From NCBI RefSeq assembly GCF_016526145.1, contig NZ_JADDUE010000007.1:248001-312000 (forward strand): 64,000 nt of DNA. Direction: 5' to 3'. This document shows, piece after piece, positions 49,641 through 58,371 of this stretch. Position 1 is the first letter of the stretch. Every line of letters begins with the position of its first letter. Position numbers and translations under genes: made by a program. The stretch comes from Saccharopolyspora galaxeae (GTDB taxonomy: Bacteria; Actinomycetota; Actinomycetes; Mycobacteriales; Pseudonocardiaceae). The notes under the pieces were generated by a model. The model did no database searches and was not told the DNA's origin. It saw only the letters and a list, made by a program, of their open reading frames with translations.

Positions 49641-50123
49641 TTACTCCGTTCCGTGCTTGTGGCGCCCTTCGGCGGTGGAGGGCGTCTGTTGCGGTGTCCG
49701 AGGTCGGGGGTGGTGCGCGGCGGCCCCGCCGGAAGGAGGGGTTTCAGCGGCGGGGCCGCCGCGGTCTGGCCTTGCCCGATCCGCCCGGGGGACAGCCGTG
49801 CACGCGGCGGATCGGACAGGGCGGCGGAACAGCCGACGAAGGAAAGTCGGCGTGCGATGGCGGTGGCGGGGTCGGTCCGCCATCCGAAGATCGGGGCCGG
49901 GCAGCGTGGCGCGGGCTCTCACGAAGATCAGGCATCGGGTGCAGCGCGGCCCCGGCGGCACAGTGAGCGACCGCGGTACAACGAGGTGCCCGCAGAGGGC
50001 TTCGCGCAGGCCGGAATCGGTATGGAGTGCCCGCGCGAACTCCTCGTCGACGACGGCGTGGTCCTGGTTGTCGGTACCGCTGAGGAACCAAGTGAAGAAC
50101 AGCCGTTCGCTCGGCGTGGTCAT
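49641..50123 (-). CDS. Hypothetical protein whose 3' part runs over hairpins
   Basis: The N-terminal 75 residues are protein-like: MTTPSERLFFTWFLSGTDNQ, ALCGHLVVPRSLTVPPGPRC, with CTRC as a possible zinc ribbon. The last 75 or so are low-complexity Arg/Pro/Ala sequence coded across two strong hairpins (49716-49763 and 49776-49815). The real protein may be shorter, with a lost stop. Start ATG 50123 lies 22 bp inside the flank of the previous hairpin region. Confidence 0.48.
   Translation of the reverse strand: MTTPSERLFFTWFLSGTDNQDHAVVDEEFARALHTDSGLREALCGHLVVPRSLTVPPGPRCTRCLIFVRARATLPGPDLRMADRPRHRHRTPTFLRRLFRRPVRSAACTAVPRADRARPDRGGPAAETPPSGGAAAHHPRPRTPQQTPSTAEGRHKHGTE
49716..49763. terminator. 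15-bp perfect-stem hairpin
   Basis: CGCGGCGGCCCCGCC (49716-49730) and GGCGGGGCCGCCGCG (49749-49763) with an 18-nt loop, inside the 3' part of the 160-residue frame. The placement suggests the frame has been extended over a former terminator. Confidence 0.6.
49776..49815. repeat. Hairpin repeat, copy 2
   Basis: CCGATCCGCC (49776-49785) pairs with GGCGGATCGG (49806-49815). It is the partner of the element at 49111-49149. Confidence 0.6.
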
Positions 50124-50145
50124 TGGATCACCTCTCGGTGAGGAA

Positions 50146-50199
50146 GCGGGCGGCGCGCGGAGTCGGCGGCTGGGGGTGACTCGACGCGGCGCCGCCCGC
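50146..50199. terminator. 11-bp-stem hairpin
   Basis: GCGGGCGGCGC (50146-50156) and GCGCCGCCCGC (50189-50199), with an inner GAGTC/GACTC pairing. It separates two minus-strand genes (50493-50242 and 50123-49641) and is probably a terminator. Confidence 0.62.
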
Positions 50200-50241
50200 C
50201 CTCATGCGCCCGAGCCGGTTCGGGGGCCGGCCGGGCTGGTC

Positions 50242-50493
50242 TTAGCGGCTTGGGAAGCGAAGGACGCGGCCGGACGGCCGGGAGTCGACGGCGTCCGCGT
50301 GCTCGTACAGGCGGTCGGCCAAGGTTCGAGCGTCGTCGGGCTGCATTACCGCCGCCTCTCCAGGTGGGGTTACCAGCACAACGCGGTCGCTGCGGTGGTA
50401 GGTCGACACCCTCCGGGGGCGGTCGACGGCGTCGGCGGCAGGGACATTGTTGCTGGCTGCGGGCCTATTCAGGGCGTGGATGGGAGTGGCCAT
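50242..50493 (-). CDS. Small hypothetical protein, 83 residues
   Basis: ATG 50493 with GAGGTGAGCACG upstream. A hydrophilic N-terminus (MATPIHALNRPAASNNVPAA) precedes a compact region (RVVLVTPPGEAAVMQPDDAR, TLADRLYEHADAVDSRPSGR). This looks like a small actinobacterial protein often found near Scr1-type regulators, but I cannot name it. It is divergent from the XRE gene across about 210 bp. Confidence 0.52.
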   Translation of the reverse strand: MATPIHALNRPAASNNVPAADAVDRPRRVSTYHRSDRVVLVTPPGEAAVMQPDDARTLADRLYEHADAVDSRPSGRVLRFPSR

Positions 50494-50588
50494 CGTGCTC
50501 ACCTCGCCAGGATGCATCTTCTATGTTCAAGCTGCCGTCATGAAACTTGCGATGGCAGCTTACTATGGCAAGCATGGACCAGGTTTGC

Positions 50589-50618
50589 TTGGAACACAAG
50601 TTTTAGGCGCGCTATATT
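50589..50618 (+). promoter_or_regulatory. Predicted sigma-70-type promoter
   Basis: TTGGAA (50589-50594), 18-bp spacer, TATATT (50613-50618), in an A/T-rich patch 87 bp upstream of the XRE gene. The match is good for a vegetative actinobacterial promoter. Confidence 0.5.
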
Positions 50619-50704
50619 CGACTGGAACCCGTCGATATCCTTCGGATGGAGCAACAGTCGCTTCGCTTGACACGCGCCCCTGTTGACGGAGAGGTCCCGT
50701 ATCC

Positions 50705-51580
50705 ATGCCGGCCACGGTCCGTACAGCTAAGAAGATGTTGCTCGGGCACGAGATCGCCCACATGATCGAGAGCGCGGGACTGTCCCAGGCGGATGCCGCG
50801 CAGCTGATCGAGACGAGTCCATCCCGTATCGGGAGTCTGATTAACGGTGGTAGCAGCATTTCGCCTGGTGATCTGGTCTTGCTTGCCGCAAAGCTCGGCT
50901 TCGACGACGAGGGTTACCAGGAGGCGCTGCGTGAGCTGCGACGCGACAACCACAAGCGCGGCTTTTGGACGACTGGCTACAACAGGGCCTACGGCGAGGA
51001 CTTTCGGCTGCTGGTGGATCTGGAGAAGCACGCCGACCAGATGCAAGCGGCCGAGGTCGAGGTTGTTCCGGGCTTGCTGCAGTGCGAGGCATACGTCCGC
51101 GCAATGCACGCTGACCAGCCAGACAACCACGGCGTACCGCTGGAAGATCGGATCAAGGCTCGGCTGGCACGACAAGACATCCTTGACAAGCCCGAACCGC
51201 CGGTCGTTCAGTACGTGCTCTCCGAGTCCTGCGTCCGGCGTGTCTGGGGCGACGCCGACATCATGCGGGAGCAGATCGACTACCTGATCAAGCTCTCCAA
51301 CCGGCCAAACGTGCATCTCCAGGTCATGCCGTTCGATCAGCCAGCAGGTCGGCGGTCCCCGATCGCGAACACGTTCACGCTGCTTCGAGTGCCTTCACCT
51401 GGTGCAGCCGGGCCACTGGAGCTGGCCTACGTCGAAGGCGAGGCCGAGGTGCGCTACCTGGACGACAAGAAGGCTCTGAAGGCATACGAGGCAGCGTGGG
51501 CTCGTCTGTCGAATGCTGCGCTACGGTTCGATGAGACCCGAAAGTTCCTAAAGACGGTCCTTCAAGACTTCACGAAGTGA
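50705..51580 (+). CDS. Scr1-family XRE transcriptional regulator (DUF5753)
   Basis: This 291-residue protein has an N-terminal XRE HTH (about 10-70: IAHMIESAGLSQADAAQLIE, RIGSLINGGSSISPGDLVLL) followed by the DUF5753/Scr1 sensor domain (RGFWTTGYNRAYGEDFRLLV, VVPGLLQCEAYVRAMH, NVHLQVMPFDQP, LELAYVEGEAEVRYLDD). Scr1 proteins pair with DUF397 partners, some of them acting as toxin-antitoxin-like or developmental switches. The gene is followed 25 bp later by a DUF397 protein. Confidence 0.88.
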   Translation: MPATVRTAKKMLLGHEIAHMIESAGLSQADAAQLIETSPSRIGSLINGGSSISPGDLVLLAAKLGFDDEGYQEALRELRRDNHKRGFWTTGYNRAYGEDFRLLVDLEKHADQMQAAEVEVVPGLLQCEAYVRAMHADQPDNHGVPLEDRIKARLARQDILDKPEPPVVQYVLSESCVRRVWGDADIMREQIDYLIKLSNRPNVHLQVMPFDQPAGRRSPIANTFTLLRVPSPGAAGPLELAYVEGEAEVRYLDDKKALKAYEAAWARLSNAALRFDETRKFLKTVLQDFTK

Positions 51581-51605
51581 CTGTTCCCCGAGGAGAGAAC
51601 CGCTG

Positions 51606-52007
51606 ATGACCAGCTCACCGCCCGCCTTTGCCGAGCGCGACTTCCGCAAGGCGAGCGCCAGCAACCCGGACAAACAGTGTGTGCGGGTGGCCCGTCGAGG
51701 CCACCGGGTTGAACTCCGCGACGACAAGACTGCCTTCGGAGCACGCAACGATCACCGTCTCGTGTTCACCGATGTACAGTTCGACGCCTTCCTGGTTGGG
51801 GTGCGCTCCGGGAACACCACCGGCCTCTGCCTGGAGATGACGCGGCGGACGGGCCGGACGTACGTCTTCCGCAGCACCGTGCCGCAGCCCTCTGGGGCGG
51901 ACCCGGAGCTGCAGTTCACCGAAGCCGAGGTCGTCGCCTTCCTAGATGGCATCGCCCGAGGTGAGTTCGACCAGGACACCATCACGGACATGGCCGTGTG
52001 CGCCTAA
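51606..52007 (+). CDS. DUF397 domain protein
   Basis: A 133-residue protein with the DUF397-like N-terminal block: FAERDFRKASASNPDKQCVR, VARRGHRVELRDDKTAFGAR. Cys at 24 follows Asn-Pro-Asp-Lys-Gln. The second half (FTEAEVVAFLDGIARGEFD) adds a helical tail. It is probably a small partner of the Scr1 regulator just upstream and co-transcribed with it. Confidence 0.75.
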   Translation: MTSSPPAFAERDFRKASASNPDKQCVRVARRGHRVELRDDKTAFGARNDHRLVFTDVQFDAFLVGVRSGNTTGLCLEMTRRTGRTYVFRSTVPQPSGADPELQFTEAEVVAFLDGIARGEFDQDTITDMAVCA

Positions 52008-52239
52008 CCGTCCCTCTCGTCCAGGGCAGCGGAAGTCGCGACGACCGCTGAGGCTGTCGAGACCTGCACCATCCGTCTTTCGCTTCGGGCCGCTCACCTC
52101 ACAACACATGGCTGGTCACCGGCTGTCGGGGGTCACGCTCATGCTGTTGGCATGTCGGTGGGGGATGTCGCCGAGCATTGATCGAACGGATGTGCGAACA
52201 TCTGGTCAGGTGTGAACTTCGATACGGTTGGGGGTCTTG

Positions 52240-52419
52240 GTGGCGGTCAAGATCGTGCACACCACACGGCCGCAAGAGGTGCGGTTCGGTGATCGAGCGA
52301 CGGCGGAGCACTACGCGGTCCAGCACGGCGGACTTGGTGCTTGGCGGGTGCTGGCTACTCCTCGGGAGAGTGGCGCCTGGGGCAGCCGAACGGATAGCCA
52401 CGACCCCAACCGACACTGA
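52240..52419 (+). CDS. Small hypothetical protein, 59 residues
   Basis: A GTG at 52240 behind GGGGG opens VAVKIVHTTRPQEVRFGDRA, TAEHYAVQHGGLGAWRVLAT. The block looks like a compact beta-alpha fold. The frame is short and has no known family, so support is moderate. The 230-bp stretch before it shows no gene. Confidence 0.4.
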   Translation: MAVKIVHTTRPQEVRFGDRATAEHYAVQHGGLGAWRVLATPRESGAWGSRTDSHDPNRH

Positions 52420-52536
52420 TCTTGTGACACGGAGCGGTTGTCGTCGGCGGCTGATACGGCCCGGCCAGTGCGACCGTGCGGGACTGAGCCGCCGAGCTAC
52501 CTCGACCGCCGCGGTTGGCTTCCCTGCGACTCGGTG

Positions 52537-53058
52537 TCAGCTTGCGTTATCAAGTGTGAGCTGACGCCGGTGGAAATCGAAGTGCTGTGTGGGAAAGCGG
52601 TAGACATCAGCCAGGGTCATGAACTCCTGGAAACACGGATCCCACCGGGTGGGATAGTGCGTGCCGCAGGCGAGGTCAGCCTCGGTTTCGGCGTCCAGTC
52701 GACGGTGCAGTGCCGCGATCACGCGATCGACCCGGGACGCCATCTGCTTGCGGTTGAGGACGGTTCCGTCGAGGTAGGCACCGGCGTAGTTCACAAGGTC
52801 GAACGGCGTGGTCGCAGCATTGAGCGCCCGCGCGAAACCCCGTCCGGCACCAGAGGGTAGCCGGTCGAACACCTTCACCAGGATCACCAAGGCACGGATG
52901 ATCAGGTAGCCGAGCAGCATGTGGAACAGCAATTGCCTGTTGTTCCAGCGGGTTCCGTTCGATGGCTTGTGCAGATCGGCATCGGTAGCAGCGCTGAGGA
53001 GCCGATGGGAGCTGACGCGTGCGCGCTCCATGTCATCGTGCACGGCTTGCTTGTCCAT
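52537..53058 (-). CDS. DinB-like protein
   Basis: A 173-residue protein with a four-helix DinB pattern: MERARVSSHRLLSAATDADL, GTRWNNRQLLFHMLLGYLII (His after the first long helix), and a C-terminal DVYRFPTQHFDFHRRQL with His residues that can complete the metal site. These proteins bind a metal ion and act in thiol or stress responses. It lies 40 bp downstream of the MerR gene's stop on the same strand and may be part of its regulon. Confidence 0.72.
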   Translation of the reverse strand: MDKQAVHDDMERARVSSHRLLSAATDADLHKPSNGTRWNNRQLLFHMLLGYLIIRALVILVKVFDRLPSGAGRGFARALNAATTPFDLVNYAGAYLDGTVLNRKQMASRVDRVIAALHRRLDAETEADLACGTHYPTRWDPCFQEFMTLADVYRFPTQHFDFHRRQLTLDNAS

Positions 53059-53098
53059 TCGTGCAGTGTCTGCTGCTTTCGGCTGTCAGCGCCATCGG

Positions 53099-53509
53099 TT
53101 AACGGGTGGTGTGGTTTTCGATGATGTGGCAGACGACCGCGTCTTCGCCGCGGCGTTGGCTGTCGCGGGCGGCCTGGCGGGCGGTGGTCAGTGAGTGGCG
53201 GAGCTGACGGAGTTCGGTCAGTGTGCGGTCGATCTCGGCGATGTGGGTATCGAGCAGTTCGGTGACTCGGCCACAAGGGGTGGCACCGTCACGCTGCAGG
53301 TCGATGATTTTTTTGATCTCGGGCAGGGTCAGGCCCAAAGTCTTCGCTTGGCGGATGAAGCGCAGCACGTCGAGATCGTCTTCGGTGAAGACGCGGTACC
53401 CGGCCTCGGTGCGCTCGGCCGGGGGCAGCAACCCCTTGGACTCCCACAGTCGCACCGCCTTGGCGCTGACCCCGGCGGCCTTGGCCGCCGCGCCCACGGT
53501 CATGCCCAT
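53099..53509 (-). CDS. MerR-family metal-responsive regulator
   Basis: This 136-residue protein has an HTH (TVGAAAKAAGVSAKAVRLWE), the wing (RTEAGYRVFTEDDLDVL) and a dimerisation coiled coil. Cys79 (GATPCGRV) and Cys127 (VVCHII) are at the metal-binding positions of ZntR/MerR-type regulators, but no second Cys pair is present. It is divergent from a metal chaperone and a P-type ATPase whose promoter holds a classic MerR dyad. It therefore probably activates them on Zn, Cu, Cd or Hg. ATG 53503 is an alternative start. Confidence 0.85.
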   Translation of the reverse strand: MGMTVGAAAKAAGVSAKAVRLWESKGLLPPAERTEAGYRVFTEDDLDVLRFIRQAKTLGLTLPEIKKIIDLQRDGATPCGRVTELLDTHIAEIDRTLTELRQLRHSLTTARQAARDSQRRGEDAVVCHIIENHTTR

Positions 53510-53542
53510 CAGAGCCTCCTGCGGTGGCCGGAACTTTCATCC

Positions 53543-53574
53543 TTGACCTTACCCCAGGGGCAAGGTTCTAGCGT
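53543..53574 (+). promoter_or_regulatory. MerR-type promoter and operator
   Basis: -35 TTGACC (53543-53548) overlaps the dyad ACCTTaCCCC-A-GGGGCAAGGT (53546-53566, one mismatch). The -10-like CTAGCG/TAGCGT follows at about 53568-53574. The 19-20 bp spacer is longer than the usual 17, as in MerR-activated promoters. It drives the HMA chaperone and ATPase genes. Confidence 0.8.
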
Positions 53575-53619
53575 CTACGTAGACGAGGACAACCGCAGGG
53601 ACAGGGGAGTTCAACGACC

Positions 53620-53841
53620 ATGGACATGGTTATGTTGCAGGTCACGGGCATGTCGTGCTCGGGGTGCGAACAGCGCATCGCCAAGGTGCTACACCGTGTA
53701 GACGGCGTTCGAGAAGTGACCGCAGACCACAGCACCGGCCACGTGGAAGTGAGTATCGGCCCGGAACTTGCCGATCGTGCGCTGCTGGCTGAGCGGATCG
53801 AGGCGGCGGGCTTCGAGGTCATCGACGGGGCGAGCCGGTGA
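53620..53841 (+). CDS. Heavy-metal-associated (HMA) chaperone, CopZ/MerP-like
   Basis: A 73-residue ferredoxin-like protein with the metal loop GMSCSGCEQRI (Cys13 and Cys16). The strand-helix pattern HVEVSIG and AERIEAAGFEVID is that of CopZ/MerP. It would pass metal to the ATPase coded right after it. It overlaps that gene by 4 bp. Confidence 0.87.
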   Translation: MDMVMLQVTGMSCSGCEQRIAKVLHRVDGVREVTADHSTGHVEVSIGPELADRALLAERIEAAGFEVIDGASR

Positions 53842-56297
53842 GTACCGCCGTTGAGGAACGCCTGCAATTGTGGGCCTCGGAGCCGAGTACGACGCCGGGC
53901 CAGCAGCGGATTCGGGCGCGGATCTCGGGTCTGCATTGCTCGCTGTGCACAGGCACGATCGAAAAGGCCCTGGGCCGCATGGACGGGGTCGGCACTGTAT
54001 CGGTGAGCTTGACCCACGAGCAGGCCCTCGTTGACTACGACCCCGACATTGTTGAGCCCGAACAGATCCTGGGCACGCTGCGCGATATCGGCTACGAACT
54101 CTACGACCCACGCAAGCTGCGTGCCTTCGAGGACGAAGAACGCGATCTGCTGCGCGAGGGCAAACGGCTGTTCACCGCGATCGGCGTGAGCCTGGCCGCG
54201 ATGGTGCAGATCGCCGAGGGCTGGTGGACGATCGCGTGCGCCACCCTGCTAGTCGGGGCGCTGGCGCTGGTGTTCTCGATCCTGCGCCCCACCGGGCGGG
54301 GCCGGGCTGCCGGTTGGGCGGCTGCGGTCGCCACCCCCGGTGCGCTGGCCCTGGCCGCCCGCTTCGCCGGGTGGCTGGCGCCCCCGGTCAATGGCTGGAT
54401 CGCCGCCGTGCTGGCGGGGGTGATGGTGTTCGGGGTGGCCCCGCACATCCTGGCCATGGCGTATCAGTCCGCGCGCCGCGGCATCCTCAACCAGCACGTG
54501 CTGCTGGAGATCGGCGCGTTCGCCGGCATCACCGGCGGCATCATCGGGCTCACCGGCGTCCTGGCGAACTATCCGACCGCGGAGTTCTTCGCGGTGGCGG
54601 CGATCGTGGCGACCTACCACATCTTCTCGGAGTGGCTGTCGCTGCTGGTCAAGACCCGCTCCAGTCAGTCGATCAAGAAACTGCTGGACCTGCAGCCCGA
54701 CCTGGCCCGGCTGATCACCGACGACGGCGAGTCAGAGGTTCCGGTCGAGCAGGTCGAGACCGGCCAGCTGGTGCGGGTGCGGCCGGGTGAGCGCATCCCC
54801 CTGGACGGGCGCGTCCGCTCCGGCTCCTCAGCGGTTGATTTCTCGCTGGTCACCGGGGAACCGGTCCCGGCCGAGCGCGGACCGGGCGAGGAAGTCGTGG
54901 GCGGGGCGATCAACGGCACCGGCAGCCTGCTGATCGAGGTCACCGCTACTGGAGCGGAAGGCTTCCTGGCTCAGGTGGTGCGCCACGTGGAGGACTCCCG
55001 GGCGCTCAAGCCCGGCATCCTGCACCTCGTTGACAGGGTGCTGCGCGTTTACACCCCCGCCGTGCTCATCGTCGCCGCCGTGGCGCTGCTGGCCTGGCTC
55101 GGCGCGAGCTGGGTGCTCTCCGGGCAACCGGACGTGCACCGGGCGGTGTTCGCCGCACTCGGGGTGCTGGTGATGGGCTACCCCTGTGCGGTCGGCATCG
55201 CCGCGCCGCTGGCGATCGTGCGCGGCACCGGGCTGGCCGCCGACCGGGGCATCGTTATGCGCACCGGCGAGGCATTCCAGACCTTCCGGCTGGTACGCCG
55301 CATCGTGCTGGACAAGACGGGCACCGTCACCGAAGGCCGCCCCACCGTGCGGGCCGTCGCCTCCACCGACGGCGACACGGCCGCCGTACTAGGGCTGGCC
55401 GCCGCAGCAGAGCACCACTCCGAACATCCCCTCGCCCGCGCCGTCGTGGCCGCCGCCGAGGACGCGGGAGTGACCGTGGCGCAGGCGCACGATTTCGAGT
55501 CGATGACCGGCTCCGGCGTGCGCGCCACCGTCGACGGCCAGCACGTCGTAGTGGGCCGCCCCGGATTGCTCACCGACAGCGGTGTGGACCTGGCGGGGTT
55601 GTCGGACTGGATCGCCGAGCAGGAAGCCACCGGGCACACCGTGATCGCGGTCGCCGCCGAGCAGGTGCTGCGGGGTGCGATCGCACTGGGCGACCAGGTA
55701 AGGCCCGACGCCGCCGAGGCGGTCACGGCCATGCGCCGAGCGGGGATGGAGCCGGTGTTGGTCACCGGCGACAACCAGCGCGCCGCACGCCACGTCGCCG
55801 ATCAGATCGGCATCACCGAAGTTCATGCCGGGGTGCGCCCGGAGGGCAAGGCCGCGATCGTGCGCGAGTTGCAGGCAGACGGCACCCGGGTGGCGATGGT
55901 CGGCGACGGGATCAACGACGCCCCCGCGCTGATGCAGGCCGACGTGGGCCTGGCCGCCGGCGGCGGCACCGACATCGCTGTGGAATCCGCCGACATCGTC
56001 CTGCTGCGCGACGAGGTCACCGCGGTGCTCGATGCTCGTGAGATCAGTGCCCGGGCCTACCGGCGCACCCGCACCAACGTGGGCTTGGCGTTCACCTTCA
56101 ACGGCCTGGGCATCCCGCTGGCCTCCACCGGGCTGATCTCCCCGGTGTGGGCCATGGTGGCCATGGCCGCCAGCGTGACCACGATCTTCCTCAACTCCTT
56201 CGGCACGCGCCCCTCGCTGCTGATCAGCGCCATCGCCAGCGTCGGTCGCGCCCGCAGCGCAGCAGGCCAGGAGTTCTCCGAGCAAACCGTGACCTGA
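53838..56297 (+). CDS. Heavy-metal P1B-type ATPase with N-terminal HMA domain and YPC motif
   Basis: An 819-residue pump. An N-terminal HMA domain (about 15-95) has SGLHCSLCTG, then eight predicted membrane helices. It has TGEP (actuator), DKTGTVT, SEHPLARAV and GDGINDAPAL. The ion-binding helix reads VMGYPCAVGIAAP, Tyr-Pro-Cys where most Cu/Zn pumps have Cys-Pro-Cys. Metal choice is thus uncertain; the HMA domain and MerR promoter still mark it as a soft-metal exporter. It is operonic with the HMA chaperone. Confidence 0.87.
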   Translation: MSTAVEERLQLWASEPSTTPGQQRIRARISGLHCSLCTGTIEKALGRMDGVGTVSVSLTHEQALVDYDPDIVEPEQILGTLRDIGYELYDPRKLRAFEDEERDLLREGKRLFTAIGVSLAAMVQIAEGWWTIACATLLVGALALVFSILRPTGRGRAAGWAAAVATPGALALAARFAGWLAPPVNGWIAAVLAGVMVFGVAPHILAMAYQSARRGILNQHVLLEIGAFAGITGGIIGLTGVLANYPTAEFFAVAAIVATYHIFSEWLSLLVKTRSSQSIKKLLDLQPDLARLITDDGESEVPVEQVETGQLVRVRPGERIPLDGRVRSGSSAVDFSLVTGEPVPAERGPGEEVVGGAINGTGSLLIEVTATGAEGFLAQVVRHVEDSRALKPGILHLVDRVLRVYTPAVLIVAAVALLAWLGASWVLSGQPDVHRAVFAALGVLVMGYPCAVGIAAPLAIVRGTGLAADRGIVMRTGEAFQTFRLVRRIVLDKTGTVTEGRPTVRAVASTDGDTAAVLGLAAAAEHHSEHPLARAVVAAAEDAGVTVAQAHDFESMTGSGVRATVDGQHVVVGRPGLLTDSGVDLAGLSDWIAEQEATGHTVIAVAAEQVLRGAIALGDQVRPDAAEAVTAMRRAGMEPVLVTGDNQRAARHVADQIGITEVHAGVRPEGKAAIVRELQADGTRVAMVGDGINDAPALMQADVGLAAGGGTDIAVESADIVLLRDEVTAVLDAREISARAYRRTRTNVGLAFTFNGLGIPLASTGLISPVWAMVAMAASVTTIFLNSFGTRPSLLISAIASVGRARSAAGQEFSEQTVT

Positions 56298-56376
56298 TCG
56301 GCCACGGCACCACCGGATTTGACCGCACATCACCGGTTCGGGGGCAGCGCCCTGGACCTGTCGCACAGGAAATGAC

Positions 56377-57576
56377 GTGTCTGATCAACTGACAAAGCCC
56401 GCTGCTCCGCGCGGGATGCTGGCGCTACTGACCGCCGCGGCGTTTGTGATCTTCGCGCAGATCTTCATGGTCGCGCCGCTGATCCCGCGGCTGGCCGAGG
56501 TCTTCCACACCTCGCCCGACCTTGTTGGACTGGCCGTGCCCGCCTACCTGATCCCCTACGGAGCGATGGTGCTGGTGTGGGGACCAGTCTCCGAACACCT
56601 CGGGCGCCGCCCGGTCATCCTCGGCTCCCTGGCCGCCCTCACCGTGCTGGCCGCCGCAACCGCGTTGGCCGTCAGCGCCGGGGCGTTCATCGGGATGCGG
56701 CTGGCCACCGCGATCGGCGCCAGCGGCGTCGTACCGATCTCCCTGGCACTCATCGGCGACCTGGTGCCCTACCAGCGGCGCGGCCACGCCCTGGGCTGGC
56801 TGTTCGGTGGCATGGCCGGGGGCATCGCCGTCGGCGCCACCACCGGCGCCCTGGGCGAGCCGCTGGTCGGCTGGCCCGGACTGTTCCTGGCCGCCGCCGC
56901 GGCCGGGCTGGTTCTATTCGTCACGGCACTGGCACTCCTACCGAAGACCCCGCGGTCGGCGGCACCGCCCGCGCCGCGGACCGTGGCCGCCGGGTACCTG
57001 AACCTGCTGCGCCAGACCCGTGGGCGCCGCACCTACACCTACGTGCTCATCAACGCGCTGCTGCACTCCGGCATCTACACCTGGCTCAGCGTCTACCTGA
57101 CCCAACGCTTCGGCCTCGGCGAGTTCGGCATCGGGCTGACCCTGCTCGGCTACGGCATCCCCGGCCTGCTCCTCGGCCCGGTCATCGGACGCCTAGCCGA
57201 CCGCTACGGCCGCGCCCGCATCATCCCCGCAGGCGTGGCCCTCGGCGCTGTCTGCGCCTTGTTACTGGCCACCCCACTGCCGCTGCTGGCCGTGCAAGCC
57301 ACCATCGTCGCCCTCTCGCTGGGCTACGACATGACCCAACCACCGCTGGGCGGCATCGTCACAGACCTGCCTGGCCACGGTGGGTTGGCTATGGGCCTCA
57401 ACGTCTTCACCTTGTTCACCGGTATGGGACTGGGCAGCCTCGCTTTCCAAGCCGTCCTCCTGCCTGCCGGATTCACCGCGGCTCTCAGCCTTTTCGGGGC
57501 CGCCGCGCTGGTTGCTGCGGGAGTCGCCCTCCCGGCATTCCGCCATGAACGACCAAAAAGGTCGTCCACGGTGTGA
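56377..57576 (+). CDS. MFS transporter (DHA1-like)
   Basis: A 399-residue protein starting at GTG 56377 behind ACAGGAAATGAC. Twelve hydrophobic helices, with the MFS motif A in VSEHLGRRPVILGSL (loop 2-3) and GRLADRYGRARIIPAG (loop 8-9), and PLIPRLAEVFHTSPDLVGLA at the first helices. It probably exports a small molecule; the substrate is unknown. It follows the metal ATPase by 79 bp on the same strand and may share its regulation. Confidence 0.85.
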   Translation: MSDQLTKPAAPRGMLALLTAAAFVIFAQIFMVAPLIPRLAEVFHTSPDLVGLAVPAYLIPYGAMVLVWGPVSEHLGRRPVILGSLAALTVLAAATALAVSAGAFIGMRLATAIGASGVVPISLALIGDLVPYQRRGHALGWLFGGMAGGIAVGATTGALGEPLVGWPGLFLAAAAAGLVLFVTALALLPKTPRSAAPPAPRTVAAGYLNLLRQTRGRRTYTYVLINALLHSGIYTWLSVYLTQRFGLGEFGIGLTLLGYGIPGLLLGPVIGRLADRYGRARIIPAGVALGAVCALLLATPLPLLAVQATIVALSLGYDMTQPPLGGIVTDLPGHGGLAMGLNVFTLFTGMGLGSLAFQAVLLPAGFTAALSLFGAAALVAAGVALPAFRHERPKRSSTV

Positions 57577-57680
57577 CGCGCGTCCGGCCGGTGCAGCGGA
57601 AGTTCGACGGGCCACCTGGATAGAGAGCCTCGTCAGTCAGCCAATCACCGGCTAGGTCGACCCGGCCCTTCACGGTCGGC

Positions 57681-58334
57681 TCAGCAAGCAGGAGGGCTCG
57701 GTGCCGACAGCGCCGTCCAGCCCAGTTCTGTTGATGCTCGCCGTACCACCTCGAATTCCTCGGCGACCGGGATGACTTCGCCTTGCGGGTGCGCGGTTAG
57801 CCAGTCGGCGGCGACCTCGCGTGAGCTGAAGAAGTGTCCGAGATCGCAGAGATCGCGCACGTTGGCCACGGCCCGGGTGAGGTGCATCTTCGATACCACG
57901 GCTTCTGGCGGGTCGACGCGGACGATGCCGTTGGGGGTGAGTTCGATGCGAATGTGCTGGCCGGTGGCTGGGCAGGTGGAGTCCACCACGCCGGGGCGGC
58001 CGAGGCCGCGCGGGAACTGGAGCGTATCGGTGGCGCACCACCCGTAGACGGTCCTGCGGTCGAAGGTGAACGCGTGCGGTGTGGGGCGCAGGGTCAGCCC
58101 GAATCCGGCGACCTTGTCGCGCTCGTCCCAGTCCACCCCTGGCTGCCTGCTCAGCTCGGCGTGAACCTCCTCGATCGGCCAGCCGCCAGCGGCGGCCAAC
58201 TCCTCTGCAGAAACGGGTTCGCCGTGGTCAACGAGCAGCCGCCACAGGTGCGGCAGTAGGTCAGGCATAGCCAGATTCGCGTTGACGACGCCAATCAGCT
58301 TCCGCGCGCCGGCATGGATCTGTTCTTCGGTCAT
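57681..58334 (-). CDS. merB: Organomercurial lyase MerB, copy 1
   Basis: A 217-residue protein (ATG 58334, GAGGACTG upstream). Catalytic residues of MerB are in place: Cys100 and Asp103 in YGWCATDTLQ, Cys163 in DLCDLGHFFSS, and Cys121 in VDSTCPATG. These are offset by four from the numbering of E. coli MerB (Cys96, Asp99, Cys159). It cleaves C-Hg bonds, giving Hg(II) for MerA. It is the last gene of the minus-strand mer operon. Active copy by its residues. Confidence 0.9.
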   Translation of the reverse strand: MTEEQIHAGARKLIGVVNANLAMPDLLPHLWRLLVDHGEPVSAEELAAAGGWPIEEVHAELSRQPGVDWDERDKVAGFGLTLRPTPHAFTFDRRTVYGWCATDTLQFPRGLGRPGVVDSTCPATGQHIRIELTPNGIVRVDPPEAVVSKMHLTRAVANVRDLCDLGHFFSSREVAADWLTAHPQGEVIPVAEEFEVVRRASTELGWTALSAPSPPAC

Positions 58335-58371
58335 GTCGATCAGTCCTCGATTTGTCTTCGGCCCGGCAAGC

